A DNA stretch of 64,000 nt from positions 372,001 through 436,000 of the forward strand of contig CAVTIV010000005.1 in the NCBI GenBank assembly GCA_963734865.1, written 5' to 3'. Position numbers and translations under genes: made by a program. Below the pieces are notes generated by a model. The model saw only the letters and a list, made by a program, of their open reading frames with translations. It made no database searches and was not told the DNA's origin. The stretch comes from CBDCUW01 sp963734865 (GTDB lineage: Bacteria; Planctomycetota; Planctomycetia; Pirellulales; Pirellulaceae). Of this stretch, positions 36,168-46,400 are shown one piece after another (positions within the stretch are counted from its first letter, which is position 1; each line of letters opens with the position of its first letter).

Positions 36168-37887
36168 AAAGACGAATGGTGATCGCCAGCAACAGCAATC
36201 CCGTGGCGACATAGTCAGCCCATTGAATCCGATCGCTCGTCGCGGTCCGCCGCAGATAATCGATCAGCCGCCCGGTCGGACAACCGAAACGGCAATATCC
36301 CATGGGGATCACCGCGGCAACGGCGAGAGTCAGCGCCGCGAATACCAATGCACTCCATGGTGCGATGCGAAACAAGTAAGCGTGAAAAGGTTCCCACGCG
36401 GAGAGGTCGATGGTCGGAACGGCGCACAGCGCAACGTAGGCAACCACCAACGATAGACCAGGAATCTTGGCCAGCCACTTGGTGACGTCTCGTGAGGGAT
36501 GTCGTCGCCAGCTGGACCGGATGCCGGTTTTGATCAGCTGCTGGATCGCGCCATGAGGACAAAGGTGGTTGCAGTAGGGATTGCCCTTGGTCATCGGCGG
36601 GACCAACAGGGCGACCGCCACGACAGCCGTCAAACCGGGCGCCAGCCGCCAGGCAATCCCTTCGGCCGACCAACCCGCGACCAGCGCCATCGAAATCAAG
36701 TTGCCCGCCCACAATCCGATCACCACAACCACAGCCAACAGCCACAATCGTCGCAGCGTACGGCGGTGAAAAAGTTTCGATTGGCTCAGAATTGCCGCCA
36801 TCAGTAGGGTGCAGATGGTTGCGATATCAGCGGCGGTCCAGCGAACACTTGACATCCAAGCGGGATCCTGCTTCGCCGAGGCATTGTGCTGTGCCTCGAT
36901 CGTCGCCTGCGCGGTGGCGACGATCGTATCGGCAACCGCCAGGCTGGTCATCGTTGCACCCGAAACGCCTTCGATTCCCGCTTCTTCCGGATCGAGTCGA
37001 GCGAGTTCGGCGAGCGACTGGTTTTCCATCATCGCCCAAAAACCCGCTTCCGTGCGGACGTAATCAACGTACGGTTCGTTGTCATACGATTTTCGCAGCC
37101 GAATCGATTCCACAGCATCATCGGGCGACAGCTTCAATAGCAATTCGGTTGGCCCCTGGTATCCCATGACGTCATCGCTCAACACTCCGCTGCGAATGAC
37201 TCTGCCGATTACCTGATCGTGGGCGTTGCGAATCAGTGCGACCCCATTGTCGTCGCGAATCGAATTGGCATCCGGATACCAGGAGACCACATCGTCGATT
37301 GTCAGCGGATCGGGAAAGACGAGCGAGGGACGATCGCCACCGATTCGTTTCAGTACACCCTCGGCCAGGGCTAAGCTTGTCAATGTCGCGCCCGAGACCG
37401 CATCGATCTTCGCGTCCGCCTGTGGGCCGCCCCACGTCCAAGCTTGGAACTGCTCGAAGAACTTTTGGTCGGCCGCGACCGCTTCCACGTGCTCGGACGT
37501 ATCGGCGCTGTCGAGCAAACGGACCGACTTGATCTTCAAATCGGTACCAAAGATGATCAATGCTTCGGTCGGACCGCGATAGCCCACGACATGCATGGCC
37601 GCGGGCAGAGTCCGTGCCGCCAGCGCGATCGTTTGACCATCGGAGTCATGGACCGGCCACAGCCCGCTAGCATCCTGCGTCGATTCCACGCTCGCGGCAT
37701 CCGCCAGCTGATGCCTGACAATCTCCAGCGGCGGCGCAATGCTGCCGTCCGAAACCGATCGGGGGTCGGGTGAGGGTATCGCCAGCAACAGTGCCGCGAC
37801 CAGAGCGACACGGACACCCTGAACGAACCGTGCCAGCCGCGGTCGTCTCGTTGTCCCTTGCCGGATCGTCGGCGGTGTGTCGGTCAC
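36163..37887 (-). CDS. Membrane flavoprotein with two FMN-binding domains and ferredoxin-type cysteines (NosR/NapH-like)
   Basis: Protein of 574 residues, probable electron-transfer membrane protein. After an N-terminal membrane segment (near 24-38), two extracytoplasmic FMN_bind domains each carry the covalent flavinylation motif: DAVSGATLTS near 162-171 (acceptor T168) and EGVSGATMTS near 306-315 (T312). Several membrane segments follow from 352. Two CxxxCP sites, NPYCNHLCPHG (C439, C443) and GYCRFGCPTGR (C532, C536), resemble the polyferredoxin/NapH-NosR membrane modules, although each has only two cysteines. Its 5' end overlaps the FAD oxidoreductase gene by four bases, so the FAD gene is upstream in the operon. 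FMN attachment would need an ApbE-type transferase, not seen here. The gene stop lies inside a tandem repeat. Confidence 0.82.
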   Translation of the reverse strand: MTDTPPTIRQGTTRRPRLARFVQGVRVALVAALLLAIPSPDPRSVSDGSIAPPLEIVRHQLADAASVESTQDASGLWPVHDSDGQTIALAARTLPAAMHVVGYRGPTEALIIFGTDLKIKSVRLLDSADTSEHVEAVAADQKFFEQFQAWTWGGPQADAKIDAVSGATLTSLALAEGVLKRIGGDRPSLVFPDPLTIDDVVSWYPDANSIRDDNGVALIRNAHDQVIGRVIRSGVLSDDVMGYQGPTELLLKLSPDDAVESIRLRKSYDNEPYVDYVRTEAGFWAMMENQSLAELARLDPEEAGIEGVSGATMTSLAVADTIVATAQATIEAQHNASAKQDPAWMSSVRWTAADIATICTLLMAAILSQSKLFHRRTLRRLWLLAVVVVIGLWAGNLISMALVAGWSAEGIAWRLAPGLTAVVAVALLVPPMTKGNPYCNHLCPHGAIQQLIKTGIRSSWRRHPSRDVTKWLAKIPGLSLVVAYVALCAVPTIDLSAWEPFHAYLFRIAPWSALVFAALTLAVAAVIPMGYCRFGCPTGRLIDYLRRTATSDRIQWADYVATGLLLLAITIRLC

Positions 37888-40193
37888 TTTGCCGGTAACA
37901 AACGGACGGCGTCAATGTGGACGTTGCCACCGGCATCCTCGCAGCCGATGACCACCACCACCACCGCGCCGGCTGCAACATTCACTTCATCAACCGTGAT
38001 AATGTCGTTTTCGGATTTCGATTGCTGATCGACTCTGTAGCTCTTTTCCTGATCACCGACACGCACAACGACCGGAGTGCGAGTGGCCCGATTCTCGTGC
38101 GATTGGCTGAACAGCTGCAGTTGGTATTTTCCAGCCGTTGGCACGGGCAGCGTAAAGGTCGCCGTGGCACCGCTGTTGTTGGCTGCATATTGGTAGCTGT
38201 AGCCGACGTAGTTTTTCAGCCCCTGACCCGACTTCCAATCTCCCTCCAACTTCGCCTGTCGATCGTCAACGACGATTCCTTCCAACTTCTCCGGATCCTG
38301 ACCGGGCATCGGGCCCAATGATCCGGCCAACTTCATCGCGTCGGCGGGAATCACGATCTCAGCCGATGGGGTGCTGCGTCGGGCTTTGCCGGGCAACTTC
38401 AACAAACCAAGCAGTTGTTGCAAATGGTCCTGGTAGACATCTCGCGGCGAACAGTCATGGATTGCACAAATCGACGCCGCCTTGCCGACGACTTCCCCCA
38501 TCATGCCACACGTTTTCATCACGCGAACGGTACCGAGCGCTTCGTGCGTCACACTGATGCAACGGCCCGCCATGAACAGGTTGTCCACATTGCGGCTGTA
38601 AAAGCATCGGTAGGGAACCGGATATCCGTAGGAACGGTCGACTCCCTCGCCGTGGACTGCCTTGGAAATGAACGGATTGTCGGCGTATTTTTGGGCGTAT
38701 TGTTCTTTCGGGTAATGCAAATCGATCGACCAGGTGCTCGGCACGCAACCGTCGGGGAAATCCCGTTTGGCGACGATGTCATCCTCGGTCAAGATGACGT
38801 CACCCATCAGTCGGCGACTTTCTCTGGGACCGCCAACGAACGCGACCCAAGTGAGGTAAGCGGTTGGATGCTCCTCCGCCCCGTCTCGATTTTTCATGGC
38901 ATTGAACGCGCCGTAAACGGCTCGCAAGTTCCAGTCGCGAATGGCCTCGGCACTGTCGATCGCATCCTTGTCGAATCCGCTCTCCCAGAACCACTGGCCA
39001 TGATGGTCGCGCGGATAAGGGAAGTCGGCCATCTTCAGATCCAAGGCCCAGGGTGTTTCAGGAAACATGATCGGCTCGTCTCGCTCGTCCCAGGCCCACA
39101 TGTTGCTCATCCCCATCCGGCCCTCGGGGGTCATGTCGAGATCGGCTTTGGCCCAGGTACCGACCCAGCCATGGCCCGTGCAGTCAGCAAAATAGTCGCC
39201 AACAATTCTCACTTCCGCGGCGGTTTGTGTATCCAATGCTGTGACCGATACGATCTTCGACCCGTCCATTTCCACGGAATAGGCGTGATGGTTCAACATC
39301 AGATCGATGTTGGGTTCGGCGCGAACAATCTGCTCTTTCAACTGGTCGCCAAACTCTTCGTAAGTTCCCGGAGACTTGGTTGCCTGATCGGCGAATTCTT
39401 CGACGATTTCACCGATCCGAGGAAATTTTCCGCGGCGGATATTTCCCATCGCCCAAACACGGACTTCGCTGGAACCGTTACCGCCCAACACCGGCCGATC
39501 TTGAACGAGTGCGACTCGGCAACCCATTCGCGCGGCCGAGATCGCTGCACCCATCCCCGCGTAACCACCACCAATCACCACCAAGTCATACGGCCCGCGT
39601 GTTTGTGGCCTTTCGGGCAATCCGAGCTGTTCGCGGCGCCACTGGGAGAGAACGTCAGCGGCCGGCGGCGGTGCTTGATCCTGCTCGGTGGTCAGATAAA
39701 TGCAATCACAACGACCGTCGAAGCCGGTCAGATCCGTCAGCCGGATGTCGCACTCGCCCTTGGTCAGTTCGATCGTCCCGCCGTCGTGCCAACTCCACTG
39801 GGCGCCTTGGGTACCAAACGTCTCGGACAGCGTTTTACCGCCAATGGAGAGCTGGAACTTGCCGGGGGACGGCTTGGCATTCCATCGCGCAACCCAGTCA
39901 ATCGTCCGCACCCAAACGCGGTAGTTTCCATTTTCTGGGATGGTGACCGTCGAGTGTGCGTCCTCGACAGGGCGACCCAATCCATGAGCCAACAAGTAGG
40001 GCGACCCCATTTGCTGGATGAACTGCGTATCCAGCTTCCAGCCACCGCGCTCGGCGAAACTTTCCGCCTCGATAAACACTTCGGCCGCGGATGACGGAGC
40101 GAGAATCGACAACACGCTGGCGACAACAAATGCCATGGAAATCAAGCGATATCGCACAGGCTTACGTCTCGGATGGGAGGATCGATCGGACAA
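37884..40193 (-). CDS. Exported FAD-dependent oxidoreductase with golvesin-like domains
   Basis: Protein of 769 residues. A signal peptide covers about residues 1-37 (ISMAFVVASVLSILAPSSAA). Residues 38-170 form a beta-rich carbohydrate-binding-like domain (AEVFIEAESFAERGGW at its start). The FAD_oxidored (PF12831-type) domain starts YDLVVIGGGYAGMGAAIS near 202-219 (GGGYAG) with LGGNGSSEVRVW near 237-248 and continues to about 600. The last 130 residues resemble the golvesin C-terminal fold (YSYQYAANNSGATATFTLPV, YQLQLFSQSHENRATRTPVVV). It probably oxidises a substrate outside the cytoplasmic membrane and may pass electrons to the overlapping FMN/Fe-S membrane protein. Substrate unknown; polysaccharide-related substrates are suggested only by the sugar-binding-like domains. 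Confidence 0.82.
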   Translation of the reverse strand: MSDRSSHPRRKPVRYRLISMAFVVASVLSILAPSSAAEVFIEAESFAERGGWKLDTQFIQQMGSPYLLAHGLGRPVEDAHSTVTIPENGNYRVWVRTIDWVARWNAKPSPGKFQLSIGGKTLSETFGTQGAQWSWHDGGTIELTKGECDIRLTDLTGFDGRCDCIYLTTEQDQAPPPAADVLSQWRREQLGLPERPQTRGPYDLVVIGGGYAGMGAAISAARMGCRVALVQDRPVLGGNGSSEVRVWAMGNIRRGKFPRIGEIVEEFADQATKSPGTYEEFGDQLKEQIVRAEPNIDLMLNHHAYSVEMDGSKIVSVTALDTQTAAEVRIVGDYFADCTGHGWVGTWAKADLDMTPEGRMGMSNMWAWDERDEPIMFPETPWALDLKMADFPYPRDHHGQWFWESGFDKDAIDSAEAIRDWNLRAVYGAFNAMKNRDGAEEHPTAYLTWVAFVGGPRESRRLMGDVILTEDDIVAKRDFPDGCVPSTWSIDLHYPKEQYAQKYADNPFISKAVHGEGVDRSYGYPVPYRCFYSRNVDNLFMAGRCISVTHEALGTVRVMKTCGMMGEVVGKAASICAIHDCSPRDVYQDHLQQLLGLLKLPGKARRSTPSAEIVIPADAMKLAGSLGPMPGQDPEKLEGIVVDDRQAKLEGDWKSGQGLKNYVGYSYQYAANNSGATATFTLPVPTAGKYQLQLFSQSHENRATRTPVVVRVGDQEKSYRVDQQSKSENDIITVDEVNVAAGAVVVVVIGCEDAGGNVHIDAVRLLPAK

Positions 40194-40302
40194 ACGGCCA
40201 CTTCAAGATGAATCGAGCGACTTGGCAGTGACTTGGACATGTAAACGCTCATGAATTGTAATGGAACGAGGGGCAAAATCTATTCCGATCCGATCGCTCG
40301 GC

Positions 40303-40366
40303 GAATCATTCAGGGCCCGAATCATTCAGGGCCCGAATCGTTCAGGGCCCGAATCGTTCAGGGCCA
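40303..40366. repeat. Tandem repeat, 16 bp x 4
   Basis: Four head-to-tail copies of GAATCATTCAGGGCCC, with the third and fourth carrying G for A in ATT (GAATCGTTCAGGGCCC) and the last ending in A. They lie in the 200-base gap between the rhomboid stop and the FAD oxidoreductase start, in the region where that operon's promoter should be. Confidence 0.93.
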
Positions 40367-40392
40367 GATACGAAAGCGGTCAGACCGACGCA

Positions 40393-41295
40393 CTAGAGGG
40401 CAACGACGAGGCCGACGATCCATGCCGAGGTCACGATGGCGACGGTTGCCAAACCCGCCCATTTCTGAACGCCACCACTGGCGAGCCAATGATTTGGCAA
40501 GCCGCATCCCAGCCAGCCAATCAGCAGGCCGGCTGTGAAACCGGTCAGATGCGCGACGACGTCCGTGCGCTCGCCCCCCACACCCGTAAACGCAAGCAAC
40601 AGAACCCCACCGATCAGCGGGCTCCATCGTCGGAGTGGTTTTTCCTGGACAGACGTCCAATGCCGAAGCGAGTGGGCGACGATCACACCGAGAGCGGCGA
40701 ACACAGCGGTCGAGGCGCCGATCGACGAATGTGTCGGTGGTTGCACCATCGCATTGATGAAGTTGCCTAAGGCACCTGCGATCACGATCGCCAGCCAAGC
40801 CACGCCTCCACCGAAAACTTGTCCGGCAAGAAAGCCGAACAGTGCACCGAAGACCAGATTCGCGGCGATGTGTCCTGCATCCGCATGGAGCGTCAGCACG
40901 GTCACGGTCCTCCACCACTCGCCAGCCATGACCCTGCCAGCCTGCATTCGACCGACCGCCACCCACTCCGGGCCAAACGCCCACTGGGAGGTCAGGACGG
41001 CGACCAGAAGGAGGATACCCGCATAGACGAACACGGCCACCGCGGCGCCACCGTAGATCGGCACCGTTGGGCTGACGGGGATCAATCGATCGGTGTTTTC
41101 CTGATGATAGGCTTCTAGCTCTGCGGCTGACGTCGCCAGATCGTCGCGACGGACGACCAGAAACCACCACCCGTCCCGGTCAATGGCCTCCGCGGAAATA
41201 CCTGCCGCATTCAGTACCAGCCGCGACTCCAGACATTCGTCGCGCTGCCTGGTTCTGAACACGGTTTCGTAATCCAGCGGCGGTTCGTACATCAC
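40393..41295 (-). CDS. Rhomboid family intramembrane serine protease
   Basis: Protein of 300 residues. A soluble N-terminal part of about 80 residues precedes six to seven membrane segments. The catalytic serine is in GASTA (S195) and the histidine in VVAHLTGF near 249. HIAANLVFG (H142, N146) supplies the oxyanion-type residues, as in GlpG HxxxN. The first loop has the usual W/R-type block (GEWWRTVTVLTLHAD). Cleaves transmembrane helices in its membrane; natural targets unknown. Downstream on the strand come the tandem repeat and the FAD gene start. Confidence 0.9.
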   Translation of the reverse strand: MMYEPPLDYETVFRTRQRDECLESRLVLNAAGISAEAIDRDGWWFLVVRRDDLATSAAELEAYHQENTDRLIPVSPTVPIYGGAAVAVFVYAGILLLVAVLTSQWAFGPEWVAVGRMQAGRVMAGEWWRTVTVLTLHADAGHIAANLVFGALFGFLAGQVFGGGVAWLAIVIAGALGNFINAMVQPPTHSSIGASTAVFAALGVIVAHSLRHWTSVQEKPLRRWSPLIGGVLLLAFTGVGGERTDVVAHLTGFTAGLLIGWLGCGLPNHWLASGGVQKWAGLATVAIVTSAWIVGLVVAL

Positions 41296-41407
41296 CCTAT
41301 CGTTGACGCAACACGCCGATTTGGCAATCCATCGATGCGATCCGCTGCTGACTCGCTGTCGCTGTGCTGCCGGCTTTCCTGCAAGGCCGACGACCGGGCA
41401 GCACGGA

Positions 41408-41953
41408 CTACTTCAGTGGCCGACGTCCATGGTGATGGCGGATGGCATTGAGCAACGTGAATGCAGCCGGGTTTGACTTCACGATCGCGACGATTGCGCT
41501 GGTCGTCGCCAACCAAAGCGGGGCGACCAGACTTGGTTGCCCTCCGCTGGCGTGCAGATCATTGAGCAGCAGCGCCAGCACACCCGGTTTTGCTTCATTG
41601 GTATCACTGATCCGAAGCGATTTTCCTTGGTATCGATTGCGAAGTTGGTGCTCGCTCGGATCGATCCGTCGATCCACGCTCGGGTCGATCGGGGACGCCG
41701 TTCGGAGCTCGATCGCTAGCCGATATCGCAGACGACTCGGCGCAATCACGCGATTCATCGCCTGGCTCCGCCGCTCGGTCGCTTCGCTACTGACGCCCGA
41801 TGGAGGATGATGAAGAAAAACGCCCGAGCTAGTCTTGTTGCGATGTTGACCACCCGGGCCGCTGCGACGTTGGGCGCGAAAATCACATTGCGAAAGCAAT
41901 TCGTCGCCTGAAAGCAGCGCCGGATGCGGTGCCGGCACGAAAGTCGCTGCCAT
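41408..41953 (-). CDS. Peptide chain release factor-like protein (GGQ)
   Basis: Protein of about 181 residues built around one RF-1 catalytic domain: LLSQCDFRAQRRSGPGGQHRNKTSSGVFLHHPPSGVSSEA, with GGQ near residues 38-40 and the RNKT after it. There is no stop-codon-recognition domain, so it resembles ArfB/YaeJ or ICT1-like peptidyl-tRNA hydrolases that rescue stalled ribosomes. The basic C-terminal tail (RHHHGRRPLK) suits mRNA-channel entry in that model. The start is uncertain: the frame is open to 42244, but the ATG at 41953 gives a length closer to the family. Confidence 0.72.
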   Translation of the reverse strand: MAATFVPAPHPALLSGDELLSQCDFRAQRRSGPGGQHRNKTSSGVFLHHPPSGVSSEATERRSQAMNRVIAPSRLRYRLAIELRTASPIDPSVDRRIDPSEHQLRNRYQGKSLRISDTNEAKPGVLALLLNDLHASGGQPSLVAPLWLATTSAIVAIVKSNPAAFTLLNAIRHHHGRRPLK

Positions 41954-42311
41954 GCGCTGCGATCGTTCGGGCAGCTGCGGCGAAAATTGCGACCCTAAGT
42001 TCTGTTCATCCACCAAATCACTCGTCGGCTCCCAGCCGGGATCCGCCCCAGCCATCGGCGGTAACGCAAAGAAAACACGGCAAGACATCGCGGCCACTTC
42101 CAGGGTAGCATGTCGGGCGACCGCTGGGCACAAGCAAAGGAAACGCCGGAATCTCGAATTCTGGCGAATCTGGCTACGAAGGTATGGGTAGGTCTTCGGG
42201 TGCCGATCGTACACAATGAGCCCAACGACCACGATCAATCGCAAGTCGCCTCGGGTGATCGGGGGGGCAGATCATGAGTGATTCAACACTTACGTCGGTT
42301 CGAGAATCTAA
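41954..42311. other. Divergent intergenic region before the M28 peptidase
   Basis: About 350 bases between the GGQ gene and the M28 gene. If the longer start of the GGQ gene is used, most of it would be coding; otherwise nothing is recognised. Confidence 0.4.
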
Positions 42312-43439
42312 ATGAAAAGCACAAGCTCGATGATGAAACTTAGCGAAGCCGAATCGCGTTCACGAGGCGAGCATCCCTCGGCATGGGATCAGCCGGCTGC
42401 CGATTCCACGGGGGATCGCGTCGATCAGGCTGCGGATTATCCAAAACTTGCCGGCGGTTGGAGCTTCGTGCTCGCGTTTCTGGTACTGCTGGGTTTGTTG
42501 GTGATCGTGGCGGTATGGGGCGGCGTGTTTGATCGAGGGCCTGCCGTCGACGGCAGCCCGACGATCAACGCGATTCCGAAAAGCTACGACGGCGGGAGAG
42601 CGTTTCAATACCTGCGCCAATTGTGCGATTTGGGACCAAGGCCCTCCGGCTCGGCGGCGATGGTGAGCCAGCAGGCGATGCTGCAAACGTTTTTCAGCGA
42701 CCGTGGTGGCTCCGTCTCGATTCAGACGTTCAATATTCGCCATCCCGAAGACGGCTCCCAAGTCGCCGGAGGCAACTTGATCGCATCGTGGTACCCCACG
42801 CGAGCCAAGCGATTCTTGCTGTGTGCCCATTACGATACTCGCCCCTACCCTGACAGTGATCGGCAAAACCGGCGAGGCACATTCGTCGGCGCCAATGACG
42901 GTGGGAGTGGCACCGCGGCGCTGATGGAATTGGCCAATCAGTTGAACGATTTGCCGCCCGATGTCGGCGTCGACATCGTGCTGTTTGATGGTGAGGAGTT
43001 TGTCTTTCAACAGGGCCGCGACGATTACTTTTTGGGGTCCACTTTCTTTGCCGAGCAATACATCCTGGCGCCACCTGTGGTGCCCTATCAGGCTGGAATT
43101 CTGTTGGACATGGTCGGCGATCGCGAATTGAAGATCTATTACGAACAAAACAGTTTGCGATATGCCAGAGATGTCACCAAGAGCATTTGGCACACCGCCG
43201 ACCGACTTGGAGTCCGCGCTTTCGTTCCCCGCAGCCGACACAAAATTGAAGATGATCACATCCCTTTGAACGAGATCGCGAAGATCCCCACGGTTGATCT
43301 GATCGACTTTGACTACCCGCGACCTGGTATCGGCGCGCCATCCTACTGGCATACCGAACAAGACATCCCCCAGAACTGCAGCGGTGAATCATTGGCCGCA
43401 GTCGTCTGGGTGCTGCACGAGTGGCTGAAAGACCGATAG
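42312..43439 (+). CDS. M28 metallopeptidase, glutaminyl cyclase-like, membrane-anchored
   Basis: Protein of 375 residues. One membrane helix near 50-71 (WSFVLAFLVLLGLLVIVAVW) anchors it with the catalytic domain outside. The M28 zinc site is built from FLLCAHYDTRPYPD (H173, D175), GANDGGSGTAALME (D196) and VLFDGEEFVF (E228/E229); a later aspartate and H near 352 (SYWHTEQD) complete it. The YDTRPYPDSD and GGSGTAALMELAN spacing matches glutaminyl-peptide cyclotransferase-like M28 enzymes. It may cyclise N-terminal glutamine or act as an aminopeptidase. It converges on the giant gene 43 bases downstream. Confidence 0.85.
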   Translation: MKSTSSMMKLSEAESRSRGEHPSAWDQPAADSTGDRVDQAADYPKLAGGWSFVLAFLVLLGLLVIVAVWGGVFDRGPAVDGSPTINAIPKSYDGGRAFQYLRQLCDLGPRPSGSAAMVSQQAMLQTFFSDRGGSVSIQTFNIRHPEDGSQVAGGNLIASWYPTRAKRFLLCAHYDTRPYPDSDRQNRRGTFVGANDGGSGTAALMELANQLNDLPPDVGVDIVLFDGEEFVFQQGRDDYFLGSTFFAEQYILAPPVVPYQAGILLDMVGDRELKIYYEQNSLRYARDVTKSIWHTADRLGVRAFVPRSRHKIEDDHIPLNEIAKIPTVDLIDFDYPRPGIGAPSYWHTEQDIPQNCSGESLAAVVWVLHEWLKDR

Positions 43440-43482
43440 ACCGCCTGCAGCCATTGACTTCAGATGGTCAGCGACACGATGA

Positions 43483-46400
43483 CTAGCTCTTTAGTTTATC
43501 ATTGCCGCTGCCAATCAGTTCGTCGTATCCTTGCCCCCCCTGCAAGTCATCTTTGTCGCCATCGGACGCCAGGAAGCCAAGATTGACAAGAGCTGTGTTC
43601 AAGTCACCCGAAGCCCAGTTGGCCAACACATGATCCAGTGTGGCCAAGTCGTCTTGCTGGGCGGCGATGTCCGCAATCATTAGATCGTTTCCATTGCCCC
43701 CTTTCATCTTGTCTTTCCCATCACCCCCGATCATCAGGTCGATTCCGCCGCCCCCTTTCATGTCATCGTTGCCGGCGCCGCCGACCAGGATGTTATCGCC
43801 GTCGGGGTCCCTACTTTCGTCGAGTTTGTCGTCGCCGTCTCCGCCGAACAGTGTGTCATCCCCGTCGCCACCGGCCAGCCGATCATTGCCAGCGTTACCC
43901 AGTAGCAAGTCGTTTCCGTCGCCGCCGTCGAGTTTGTCGTTGCCGTCACCCCCGTACAACTTGTCGTCCCCACTGCCACCGGTCAGTTGATCGTTGCCAT
44001 TTCCTCCATGTAGTTCGACTGGAATAGTGAAGACGGGATCGACACTGATCTTGTCATTGCCGTCCTGACCGTACACAACGAACCCGCTTATATCGCTCGT
44101 CGCAAATTCGGATACCTTGGCACCCTTCATCCAAATCTCAACGACGGTGCCATTTGCTGCAGGCAATAAATCAATCGTATCGTTGTTCGTACTTCCACCG
44201 ACGAACAGCATTACTTGATTCGGGCTGTCGGGGTCTGGCTGGAGATCCACAACTGCCACCACGATCGCTGCGGAGGCCATCGCCGACTCGCCGTTGGCGT
44301 CGGTTACCATCACTTCAACGACGTAGGGAATGATGTTTCCCGATCCGTTCTTCCGCACGTCGTTGTAGACATGTGTGAACGCTACTCCGACACCGTTACC
44401 GCTTACCGGCGGAATGATCTGGTCCGCAGTACCATCGCCCCAACGGACTCGGTACTGGAATCCGGATGCTGCACTGTCCGATGTGGCGCTGAACACAAAC
44501 GCGACCGGCTGGCCGCGCACGGCAGTGCTCGGCCCGGCAACATTGGCGCTGGCTACGCCGGCCGTCACGGTCAACGTTCCGACGTCTGCCAAGTCAGAAT
44601 CGACAAGGTAGTTCAACGCCAGCTCGCCACTGCCGCCGTCCGAAAGTGTAGCACTGATGGTATAGCTTCCGACGCTGGACTCGGCTGACGTGCCTGCACT
44701 GCTGTAACTGGCCAAGATCGGATCGTTATTCTGGATGCCGCTGATCGTTCCCGTCAAGCTGGCTGGCTCGATCGCTTGACCAACCGGCTTGCTGACGGGA
44801 TTGGCGGTAACGGTCAAATGGGCCTTGTTGACGGTCAACGTCCCCACGTCGCTTATGTCGGAGCTGAGAACATAGTTTTGGATCAACACGCCGCTGCCAC
44901 CGTCCGATAGTGTGGCGCTGATCGGATACTGACCCGCATCCACAGTGGCCGGCAGTCCGACGCTGGCAAAAGTTACTGTGATCAAGTCCCCATTCTTGAT
45001 TCCACCGATCGTCCCCGTGAGCGCCGATGCCAACAGCAATTGGCCATAGACCTTGCTTGACGGGCTGGCGGTGACCGTTAGCTGTGCTGGCGTGATGTCC
45101 AGCGTGCCGGAGACATAGCTGATCGCATAATTGGCAGACGTTTGACCGCTGGCCGACACGGCATAGCTGCCGACCGGACTGCTCGGTGTCGCCGTCGTGT
45201 TGAAGCTCAAAGCTCCACCAAGCGATGCCGGTGTATCGCCGTTGACAAACCCGGTGTAGCGAACGTCGAAGGCTGGATTCGCCGCGCCGTACACTTTGCT
45301 AAACAGATCTTGTGCGGCGGTATTCGGATCGGCATCGACCGTGACGGCCAGTTGTGCCGCGGTGATATTGAGCGTGCCGGAGACATAGCTGATCGCATAA
45401 TTGGCGGACGTTTGACCGCTGGCCGACACGGCGTAGCTGCCGACCGGACTGCTCGGTGTCGCCGTCGTGTTGAAGCTCAAAGCTCCGCCAAGCGATGCCG
45501 GAGTATCGCCGTTGACAAACCCGGCGTAGCGAACGTCGAAGGCTGGATTCGCCGCGCCGTACACCTTGCTAAACAGATCTTGTACGGCGGTATTCGGATC
45601 GGCATCGACCGTGACGGCCAGTTGTGCCGCGGTGATATTGAGCGTGCCGGAGACATAGCCGATCGCATAATTGGCAGACGTTTGACCGCTGGCCGACACG
45701 GCATAGCTGCCAACCGGACTGCTCGGTGTCGCCGTCGTGTTGAAGCTCAAAGCTCCGCCAAGCGATGCCGGTGTATCGCCGTTGACAAACCCGGCGTAGC
45801 GAACGTCGAAGGCTGGATTCGCCGCGCCGTACACCTTGCTAAACAGATCCTGCGCGGCGGTATTCGGATCGGCATCGACCGTGACGGTCAGTTGTGCCGC
45901 GGTGATATTGAGCGTGCCGGAGACATAGCCGATCGCATAATTGGCAGACGTTTGACCGCTGGCCGACACGGCATAGCTGCCGACCGGACTGCTCGGTGTC
46001 GCCGTCGTGTTGAAGCTCAAAGCTCCGCCAAACGATGCCGGTGTATCGCCGTTGACAAACCCGGCGTAGCGAACGTCGAAGGCTGGATTCGCCGCGCCGT
46101 ACACCTTGCTAAACAGATCCTGCGCGGCGGTATTCGGATCGGCATCGACCGTGACGGTCAGTTGTGCCGCGGTGATATTGAGCGTGCCGGAGACATAGCT
46201 GATCGCATAATTGGCAGACGTTTGACCGCTGGCCGACACGGCATAGCTGCCAACCGGACTGCTCGGTGTCGCCGTCGTGTTGAAGCTCAAAGCTCCGCCA
46301 AGCGATGCCGGTGTATCGCCGTTGACAAACCCGGCGTAGCGAACGTCGAAGGCTGGATTCGCCGCGCCGTACACCTTGCTAAACAGATCCTGCGCGGCGG

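Noticed and set aside
38415..40094. Plus-strand frame of 559 codons opposite the FAD oxidoreductase
   Set aside because: Antisense to a gene with clear Rossmann motif and signal peptide; no conserved features of its own.
42360..43361. Minus-strand 333-codon frame opposite the M28 peptidase
   Set aside because: Shadow of a gene with complete zinc-binding motifs.
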